Shown here piece after piece: positions 5,762-10,588 of a DNA stretch of 10,588 bases; the first letter of the stretch is position 1, and the number at the start of each line of letters is the position of its first letter. This DNA comes from Hyphomonas sp. Lineage in GTDB: Bacteria > Pseudomonadota > Alphaproteobacteria > Caulobacterales > Hyphomonadaceae. A model generated the notes under the pieces. The model saw only the letters and a list, made by a program, of their open reading frames with translations. It searched no databases and was not told where the DNA came from. A program made the translations under genes and the position numbers. The stretch is taken from NCBI GenBank assembly GCA_003486945.1, contig DNFL01000393.1, positions 1-10,588 of the forward strand, written 5' to 3'.

Positions 5762-7999
5762 ATGGTGAAGCGCGGATCCTCTCCGCCGCCGGAAGAGCGG
5801 ATCATCAACGAGACGATGAGCGAGGCGCTGTCCAAGCGCTATCTCGCCTATGCCCTCTCCACCATCACCGCCCGGGCCCTGCCGGATGTGCGCGACGGCC
5901 TGAAGCCGGTGCAGCGCCGCATCCTCTACGGCATGCGCGTCCTGCGGCTCGACCCCGAAGGTGGCTACCGCAAGTGCGCCAAGATCGTCGGCGATGTCAT
6001 GGGTAACTACCACCCGCACGGCGACAGCTCGATCTACGACACGCTCGTCCGCCTCGCGCAGGATTTCAACGTCCGCTACCCGCTCGTCGACGGGCAGGGC
6101 AATTTCGGAAACATCGACGGCGACAGCCCCGCCGCCTACCGCTACACCGAAGCGCGCATGACGCGCGCCGCAGAGCTGATGATGGAAGGGCTCGACGAGA
6201 ATGCCGTCGATTTCCGTCCGAACTATGCCGAGAATGACGAGGAGCCGGTCGTGCTCCCCGCCGGCTATCCGAACCTTCTCGCCAATGGCGCCACCGGCAT
6301 CGCGGTCGGCATGGCCACCTCCATTCCGCCGCACAATGTCGCCGAAGTCATCGACGCGGCCCGCTTCCTGATCGAGAAGCCGAAGGCGACCACTGCCGAG
6401 CTGATGGAATATGTGAAGGGGCCGGACTTCCCCACCGGCGGCGTGATCGTCGAAGATTATGCCTCCATGCTCGACGCCTACGAGACCGGCCGCGGCGCCT
6501 TCCGCATGCGCGCCCGCTGGAATGTCGAGGATACCGGCCGCGGCACCTACCAGATCGTCGTCACCGAAATTCCCTACCAGGTGCAGAAATCCAAGCTGCT
6601 CGAAAAACTCTCGGAGCTGCTCGAGGCGAAGAAAGTCCCGCTGCTCGAAGACGTGCGCGACGAGAGCGCGGAAGATGTCCGCCTCATCCTTGTGCCGCGC
6701 GCCAAGACGGTTGAGCCGGACGTGCTGATGGAAAGCCTGTTCAAGGTCTGCGATCTTGAAACGCGCTTCAGCCTCAACATGAACGTGCTGCACAAGGGCG
6801 CCCCGCAGGTCATGGGCCTGCGCGGCGTGCTGCAGGCCTATCTCGATCACCGCCGCGAAGTTGTCGTCCGCCGGGCCGAGTTCCGCCTCGACAAGATCGA
6901 AAAGCGTCTGCACATCCTTGAAGGCTACCTGAAAGCCTACCTCAATATCGACGAGGTGATCCGCATCATCCGCACGGAGGACGAGCCCAAGCCTGTCCTG
7001 ATGAAGCGGTTCAAGATTTCCGACATCCAGGCCGAAGCCATCCTCAACCTCCGCCTGCGCGCCTTGCGCAAGCTGGAAGAGGTGGAAATCCGCGGCGAAC
7101 ACAAACGCCTGCAGGAAGAGCGTGAAGAGCTGGTCCAGCTGATCGGCTCGGTGCGCCGCCAATGGTCGAAAGTCTCGAAGGAGCTGAAAGCCGCGCGCGA
7201 CGAATTTGATCCGTCCACGGACCTTGGCCGCCGCCGCGCGACGTTCGAGGATGCTCCGGAAGTCGATCTCGAGGCCGCCCTCGAAGCCTCCCGCCCGAAG
7301 GAGCCCGTCACGGTCGTCCTGTCCCAGCAAGGCTGGATCCGTGGCATGAAAGGCCACGGGCTCGACTTCGACTCGATCAAGTACAAGGAAGGCGACGGTC
7401 CGGGCTTCATGGAAGAAGTGATGAGCACAGACCGGCTCGTCTTCATGGCCTCCGACGGCCGCGCCTTCATCCTCGCCGCCGACCGCCTGCCGGGCGGACG
7501 CGGCAATGGCGAACCGATCCGCCTCTCCATCGAACTTGAGGATAACGTCGCCATCGTCGCGATGTTCAAGTTCGACCCCGAGCGCAAACGCGTCATGGCC
7601 TCGTCCACCGGCTATGGCTTCGTTGTTCCGGAGGCAGAACTTGAATCAAACCGCAAGGCCGGCAAGCAGATCGTCAATGTCGGCGAGGGCGAACTCATCG
7701 CCTCCATCCCGGTCGAAGGCGACATGCTCGCCGTCGTCGGCACCAACCGCAAGATGCTGATCTTCCCGCTGAAAGACCTGCCCGAAATGCCGCGCGGCAA
7801 GGGCAACAAGCTGCAGGCCTATAGCGGCAAATACATGCTCGCCGACATCATCACCTTCGACAAACGCGACGGCCTCATCGTCCGCACCGGCGACCGCTTC
7901 CGCGCCTTCGAAGAGTGGAAATCCTGGCGCGGCCAACGCGCCCAGGCCGGCAAGGTCGTTCCCAAGGGCTTCCCCAGAGGCGGTACGTTCAGCGGGTAG
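5762..7999 (+). CDS. parC: DNA topoisomerase IV subunit A
   Basis: This 745-residue subunit cuts and rejoins DNA in topoisomerase IV, which with ParE unlinks replicated chromosomes. The breakage-reunion domain (about 12-490) contains [20 protein letters not shown] at 39-58 and the catalytic Tyr128 after Arg127 in YRYTEARMT. The quinolone region [12 protein letters not shown] (84-95) has Ser89 and Asp93 at the positions of E. coli ParC Ser80 and Glu84, so no classic resistance change is visible. A coiled region follows (about 435-480), then a shortened beta-propeller (about 512-720). The GyrA box QRRGGKG is absent, with only [10 protein letters not shown] and MPRGKGNKL in comparable places; this and the length argue for ParC over GyrA. 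ATG 5762 is preceded by AGAAGAG with 6 nt spacing; an in-frame GTG at 5735 would add nine residues. It ends 3 nt from the sirtuin stop. Confidence 0.94.
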   Translation: MVKRGSSPPPEERIINETMSEALSKRYLAYALSTITARALPDVRDGLKPVQRRILYGMRVLRLDPEGGYRKCAKIVGDVMGNYHPHGDSSIYDTLVRLAQDFNVRYPLVDGQGNFGNIDGDSPAAYRYTEARMTRAAELMMEGLDENAVDFRPNYAENDEEPVVLPAGYPNLLANGATGIAVGMATSIPPHNVAEVIDAARFLIEKPKATTAELMEYVKGPDFPTGGVIVEDYASMLDAYETGRGAFRMRARWNVEDTGRGTYQIVVTEIPYQVQKSKLLEKLSELLEAKKVPLLEDVRDESAEDVRLILVPRAKTVEPDVLMESLFKVCDLETRFSLNMNVLHKGAPQVMGLRGVLQAYLDHRREVVVRRAEFRLDKIEKRLHILEGYLKAYLNIDEVIRIIRTEDEPKPVLMKRFKISDIQAEAILNLRLRALRKLEEVEIRGEHKRLQEEREELVQLIGSVRRQWSKVSKELKAARDEFDPSTDLGRRRATFEDAPEVDLEAALEASRPKEPVTVVLSQQGWIRGMKGHGLDFDSIKYKEGDGPGFMEEVMSTDRLVFMASDGRAFILAADRLPGGRGNGEPIRLSIELEDNVAIVAMFKFDPERKRVMASSTGYGFVVPEAELESNRKAGKQIVNVGEGELIASIPVEGDMLAVVGTNRKMLIFPLKDLPEMPRGKGNKLQAYSGKYMLADIITFDKRDGLIVRTGDRFRAFEEWKSWRGQRAQAGKVVPKGFPRGGTFSG

Positions 8000-8002
8000 A
8001 GA

Positions 8003-8749
8003 TTATAGCCGCCCCATCACTGCCGTCATCAGCTCCCCGATGCCGACGTTCAGCACAAGGTCCGCATACGGATCCTGTTCGGTCTCCTCGCGGTTGACGA
8101 TCACATAGTCGGCGCCGCGTTCCTTCGCCAGCAACGGCAGGCCAGCGGCGGGGTAGACGACCAGCGACGAGCCGAGAACCAGCATCAGGTCGCAGCGCGC
8201 CGCTTCCTCCGTCGCTAGCGCCATCTGCTTGCCGGGCATCGGCTGGCCGAAGGAAACGGTCGCGGTCTTGATCAGGCCGGTGCAGAACACGCAGGTGATA
8301 TCTTCCTCCGCCTCCCAGCGCGGGCGCAGGTCCTCGATCTCGTAGCGCTTGCCGCAATTCAGGCACTTCGCATAGCTCGCATTGCCGTGGATCTCGATCA
8401 CCTTGTCCTCCGGCACGCCGGAATCCTGATGCAGGTTGTCGACATTCTGTGTGATTACGGACGATACCTTGCCCATCTCGACCAGTTGCGCCACCGCGAA
8501 ATGCCCGCCATTCGGCGACGCGCCCGTCCAGCCCGCCGTACGATTGAACACGCGGTTCCAGGCCTCCCGCCGCGCCGCGTAAGACGAGGTGAAATCCTGG
8601 AACATGATCGGCTTCATCTTGCTCCACACTCCGCCCGGCGAGCGGAAATCCGGAATGCCGCTCTCGGTCGAAATCCCGGCGCCCGTGAACACCACGGCGC
8701 GGCGTGCGTTGCGCAGGTAATCGGCGAGGCGGTCAGCAGCGTCAGACAT
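8003..8749 (-). CDS. Sir2-family NAD-dependent protein deacylase
   Basis: This 248-residue sirtuin removes acyl groups from lysines using NAD+, giving nicotinamide and O-acyl-ADP-ribose. The Rossmann core shows GAGISTESGIPDFRSPGG at 23-40, TQNVDNLHQDSG at 100-111, the catalytic His121 in EIHGNA, GSSL at 193-196 and VNREET at 218-223. The structural zinc is held by Cys129-x2-Cys132 and Cys153-x2-Cys156. Tyr57-x2-Arg60 in SSYAARREAW sits where the class III desuccinylases CobB and SIRT5 carry Y-x-x-R, so activity on acidic acyl groups is possible but unproven. No Shine-Dalgarno precedes the ATG. TATAGC about 12 nt upstream could be a -10 element, which would make the mRNA nearly leaderless; otherwise it is read from the AHSA1-like gene 32 nt upstream. 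A cobB label would be reasonable but is not certain. Confidence 0.93.
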   Translation of the reverse strand: MSDAADRLADYLRNARRAVVFTGAGISTESGIPDFRSPGGVWSKMKPIMFQDFTSSYAARREAWNRVFNRTAGWTGASPNGGHFAVAQLVEMGKVSSVITQNVDNLHQDSGVPEDKVIEIHGNASYAKCLNCGKRYEIEDLRPRWEAEEDITCVFCTGLIKTATVSFGQPMPGKQMALATEEAARCDLMLVLGSSLVVYPAAGLPLLAKERGADYVIVNREETEQDPYADLVLNVGIGELMTAVMGRL

Positions 8750-8781
8750 GGCGCCAAAGCTATATCAATTTCGCCGCGCGG

Positions 8782-9252
8782 CTAGCGGAACATGCCTTCG
8801 CGCAGATTGATGCCATGCTCCACCCAGGCCTTCATGGCGCACAGCATCTGCATCCATCCGCCCTTGTTGCCGAGGCAGGATTTGAGGCCCGCCGCCGTCT
8901 GGCGCCAGCCTTCCTCAGAAATCGAAACCAGCGTGCGCCCGTCCTCCAGTTGCTCGAAGCGCATCGTCACCAGCGTCTGGTAAGTGCCGCTATCGCCGCC
9001 CGGTTCGCCGTCCGTATCGCCCGCATCCCAGCGCAGGATGATGCGCTTGTTCTTCTCGACCTCGACCACATGTACGGGGAAGGCGCCGGGAAAATCCGCA
9101 AAGTCCCACGTCACCACCGCACCGGTTTCCAGCCGGCCTTTTGCGCCGCCGGTGGTGAAATAGCCGGAGAGTTTCTCGGGGTTCGCCACCGCCTCGAACA
9201 CCTCTTCCACTGGCCGGGCAATGCGCCCGCTCACTTCGAACTTCAGGTCCAT
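8782..9252 (-). CDS. SRPBCC / AHSA1-like (START-like) domain protein
   Basis: This 156-residue soluble protein has one helix-grip (SRPBCC) domain of the AHSA1 type. It starts MDLKFEVSGRIARPVEEVFE, followed by VANPEKLSGYFT, the strand GAVVTWDFADFPGAFPVHVV, RIILRWDAG, TLVTMRFEQLEDGRTLVSI and a C-terminal helix (about 128-150, NKGGWMQMLCAMKAWVEHG) that closes the cavity. Such proteins bind hydrophobic ligands, or are Hsp90-activator-like by fold only; the ligand here is unknown. The start at 9252 is supported by GGAG (9260-9263, minus strand) 7 nt upstream. A frame-open extension to an ATG at 9285 would add the odd basic MERKKSPRRKK, run through the ribosome-binding site and enter the promoter, so it was rejected. 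It is divergent from an ArsR gene, a common pairing for this family, and lies 32 nt upstream of the sirtuin. Confidence 0.88.
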   Translation of the reverse strand: MDLKFEVSGRIARPVEEVFEAVANPEKLSGYFTTGGAKGRLETGAVVTWDFADFPGAFPVHVVEVEKNKRIILRWDAGDTDGEPGGDSGTYQTLVTMRFEQLEDGRTLVSISEEGWRQTAAGLKSCLGNKGGWMQMLCAMKAWVEHGINLREGMFR

Positions 9253-9286
9253 CTTTTTTCTCCGGGGGCTTTTCTTTCGTTCCATA

Positions 9287-9306
9287 ATGTTATAAAAATA
9301 TAACAT
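9287..9306. promoter_or_regulatory. ArsR-type operator overlapping divergent promoters and the arsR start codon
   Basis: ATGTTATA-AAAA-TATAACAT is a palindrome with perfect 8-bp arms and a 4-nt spacer, in the only strongly AT-rich spot of the region. Its right end contains the arsR start codon (ATG 9305-9307). It holds TATAAA (9291-9296) as a possible -10 for arsR, which would place the start site at about the ATG itself, and TATAAC (9294-9289, minus strand) as a possible -10 for the AHSA1-like gene. Binding of the neighbouring ArsR protein here would block both promoters. The palindrome is seen; the regulator assignment and promoter positions are inference. The -35 matches are weak. Confidence 0.7.
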
Positions 9307-9637
9307 GTCAAGCGTGGGCGCCGAAACGAGGGAAGATGCCGTGTTCCGCGCGCTCGCCGCGCCGGTGCGCCGCGCCATCCTCGATGCGCTGAAGGACAAT
9401 CCGCAGACCACCGGCGAGCTCTGCGCCCGCTTCCCGCAGATCGACCGCTGCACGGTGATGCAGCACCTGAAAGTGCTCGAAGGCGCAGACCTCGTCATCG
9501 CCCACAAGGTCGGCCGCGTGCGCTGGAACCACCTCAACGCACTGCCCATCAAGGGCATCCACGACCGCTGGATCGGCCCCCACGCGGCCGGCGCGGTGAA
9601 CCTGCTGGCGCGCATGAAAGCCGGCCTCGAAGGCTGA
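9305..9637 (+). CDS. ArsR-family winged-helix transcriptional regulator
   Basis: This 110-residue dimeric DNA-binding repressor has a winged helix: AVFRALAAPVRRAILDALK at 12-30, TTGELCARFPQIDRCTVMQH at 35-54 with the recognition helix (about 46-58, ending LKVLEG), and the wing DLVIAHKVGRVRWNHLN. The C-terminal stretch PIKGIHDRWIGP is typical of the subgroup paired with AHSA1/START-like genes. The ELCVCDL metal-binding motif of metal-sensing members is missing (only isolated Cys40 and Cys49), so a metal ligand is unlikely. The ATG lies inside the palindromic operator with no Shine-Dalgarno and a -10-like TATAAA about 9 nt upstream, consistent with leaderless translation. An in-frame GTG at 9341 with GAGGGA upstream would cut off the first helix and is less likely. 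It probably represses itself and the divergent AHSA1-like gene. Confidence 0.9.
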   Translation: MSSVGAETREDAVFRALAAPVRRAILDALKDNPQTTGELCARFPQIDRCTVMQHLKVLEGADLVIAHKVGRVRWNHLNALPIKGIHDRWIGPHAAGAVNLLARMKAGLEG

Positions 9638-9644
9638 AGCATTG

Positions 9645-9658
9645 GCCTGCGCGCAGGC
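9645..9658. repeat. Perfect 14-bp palindrome after arsR
   Basis: GCCTGCGCGCAGGC lies 7 nt past the arsR stop. As RNA it could form a 5-bp stem with a CGCG loop. No T-run follows (ATTCCTATATG), so it is at best a weak terminator for arsR. Confidence 0.35.
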
Positions 9659-9684
9659 ATTCCTATATGCGTAAGCCCGCAGAC

Positions 9685-9689
9685 AGGAG
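9685..9689 (+). promoter_or_regulatory. Shine-Dalgarno AGGAG deciding the metallophosphatase start
   Basis: AGGAG lies 10 nt before the in-frame GTG at 9700. The upstream in-frame ATG at 9667 has no purine-rich tract at working distance (GGCATTCCTAT), and the segment between them (RKPADRSPAR) lies outside the conserved domain. This favours GTG 9700. Confidence 0.5.
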
Positions 9690-9699
9690 TCCGGCCAGA

Positions 9700-10485
9700 G
9701 TGGCGCGCACGGCAATCATCGGAGATGTGCACGGCATGCGCCAGGCGCTCGCGGAGCTTGTCGCCGAGCTTGCGCTGCGCGCCGGTGACCGGCTTGTCCT
9801 CGTCGGCGACCTTGTCGACAAGGGCCCGGACCCCGCCGGTGTCGCGCACGACCTTGCCATCCTGCAGGCGCAAGCAGATTTCCCCGTCTTCCTCGTCGAA
9901 GGCAATCACGAGGAACGCCACCGCCGCTACCGGCGCAATCTCGCCGAGCGTCCGGATGTGGCCCGCCGGCAAGCGCAGGACGCGCCGGAGCTGCCAGCAT
10001 TGACGGCAGAGCTAACACCGGAGGCCTGCGCCTTCCTCGACGCCGCCCGTCTGTTCCACCGACTGCCGGAGCACGGCGTCATGGTCGTGCATGGCGGCAT
10101 CCCGGGCGACATGAAGCGCTTCCCGGAAACAGCAGAGGCTGCCAGCGCACTCACCGGCAAGGCGCGCGAGCGTTTCCTGAAAGTCATCCGTACCCGGTAT
10201 ATCGAGCGTGAAACCGGCTACTTCCTCGGCCTCGGCAAGGAACAACCGGGCGACCCGTTCTGGGCGGACGTCTACGATGGCCGCTTCGGCCATGTCGTCT
10301 TCGGCCACAATCCGTTCCTGGATGGCCCCGCGGAGTTTGCCCACGCCACCGGCATCGACACCGGCGCCGTGCATGGCGGCGGGCTGACGGCGCTTGTCCT
10401 CGAAGCGGGCGCGCCGCGCCGCTATCTCGCGGTCCCGACCCCGGTGCACAAGCCGCGGAGCAAGAGCGAACTCTACAGCGACTAG
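9700..10485 (+). CDS. Metallophosphatase, Ser/Thr protein phosphatase / ApaH type
   Basis: From the GTG at 9700 this is a 261-residue cytoplasmic phosphoesterase of the calcineurin-like superfamily with a two-metal site. All motifs are visible: GDVHG at 8-12 (Asp9, His11), GDLVDKGP at 36-43 (Asp37), GNHEE at 68-72 (Asn69, His70), VVHGGIP at 129-135 (His131), VFGHNP at 200-205 (His203) and the closing DTGAVHGGG at 220-228. The second motif has Lys where GDxxDRGP has Arg. An insert of about 50 residues (from RHRRYRRN to about AARLFH) between motifs three and four is basic, then helical. The substrate is not decidable: protein phosphatase, diadenosine tetraphosphatase and similar activities share these motifs. 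An ATG at 9667 is the alternative start, adding 11 residues. Its stop TAG shares bases with the stop of the convergent gene on the other strand. Confidence 0.88.
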   Translation: MARTAIIGDVHGMRQALAELVAELALRAGDRLVLVGDLVDKGPDPAGVAHDLAILQAQADFPVFLVEGNHEERHRRYRRNLAERPDVARRQAQDAPELPALTAELTPEACAFLDAARLFHRLPEHGVMVVHGGIPGDMKRFPETAEAASALTGKARERFLKVIRTRYIERETGYFLGLGKEQPGDPFWADVYDGRFGHVVFGHNPFLDGPAEFAHATGIDTGAVHGGGLTALVLEAGAPRRYLAVPTPVHKPRSKSELYSD

Positions 10486-10588
10486 AGCGCCGTACCGATG
10501 AGGCGCCCGATCAGCCCGGTCACGGCCATGGCGGCGGCGCCCCAGAACACCACCCGCAGAATCGCGCGCCAGCGGCTCGCCCCCCCGA
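10482..10588 (-). CDS. Probable VIT/CCC1-family membrane transporter, C-terminal end only
   Basis: The last 34 codons and the stop (TAG, 10484-10482) are inside the window. The peptide GGASRWRAILRVV leads into a membrane helix, FWGAAAMAVTGLIGRLIGTA, and ends in Leu. The order basic loop, then GAAAMAVT, then GLIGRLIG resembles the last transmembrane helix of VIT1/CCC1-type Fe/Mn transporters (family knowledge). A 34-residue fragment is too short for certainty; another small-helix membrane protein is possible. The reading frame is supported by its tail-to-tail fit with the metallophosphatase gene (CTAG serves both stops). Confidence 0.45.
   Translation of the reverse strand, partial: GGASRWRAILRVVFWGAAAMAVTGLIGRLIGTAL

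Noticed and set aside
5705..7357. Long minus-strand open frame (about 550 codons) opposite parC
   Set aside because: The protein is low-complexity (rich in His, Asp, Ala, Gly, Arg), as typical for antisense of GC-rich genes, and parC on the other strand has all family motifs.
9253..9285. N-terminal extension of the AHSA1-like protein (MERKKSPRRKK)
   Set aside because: It would be translated through the GGAG ribosome-binding site of the better start and lies at the promoter; the family domain begins at MDLKFEVSG.
1..10588. CRISPR array, tRNA, toxin-antitoxin or defence operon
   Set aside because: No direct-repeat array, no cloverleaf and no nuclease/toxin pairs were seen; the sirtuin is a stand-alone deacylase without a defence partner such as an Argonaute or NADase-effector architecture.

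Overview
This is a chromosomal housekeeping segment from a GC-rich alphaproteobacterium. The gene order lepB-rnc-era-recO with parC close by, and the flavour of the proteins (short alphaproteobacterial RecO, an extensin-like DD-peptidase-fold protein, an ArsR/AHSA1 pair), suggest the Caulobacterales/Hyphomonadaceae neighbourhood. The genus is inference. There is no tRNA, rRNA, CRISPR array, transposase, integrase, phage gene or recognisable defence system. No gene-free stretch exceeds 170 bases.

Left part (1-3925, all + strand): the 3' part of a 3-oxoacid CoA-transferase B subunit (scoB), then the tightly packed block lepB (signal peptidase I), rnc (RNase III) and era (GTPase). The lepB-rnc gap is 2 nt and rnc/era overlap by 8 nt. 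recO (recombination mediator) follows after a 168-nt gap filled by two head-to-head copies of a two-hairpin palindromic repeat. Together these genes serve protein export, double-stranded RNA processing, 30S ribosome maturation and recombinational repair.

Middle part (3922-5651): three accessory genes lie between recO and parC. They are a glutathione S-transferase-like gene (-), a 65-residue lipoprotein (+) and an extensin-family periplasmic protein (-). A perfect FNR/FixK-type palindrome (TTGATCACGATCAA) lies between the gst and lipoprotein genes, and a strong hairpin terminator separates the lipoprotein from the extensin-family gene.

Right part (5762-10588): parC (topoisomerase IV subunit A, +) faces a sirtuin (-), which sits downstream of an AHSA1/START-like gene (-). 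That gene is divergent from an ArsR-family regulator (+). A 20-bp palindrome covers the shared promoter region and the arsR start codon, so autoregulation of the pair is likely. A metallophosphatase of the Ser/Thr phosphatase/ApaH type (+) follows. The window ends in the C-terminus of a probable VIT/CCC1-type membrane transporter (-).

The most notable features are non-coding: the FNR-type box in an unusual position, the ArsR operator with an apparently leaderless arsR, the inverted two-hairpin repeat, and three convergent gene pairs whose stop codons overlap or nearly touch. I found no convincing new multi-gene system.
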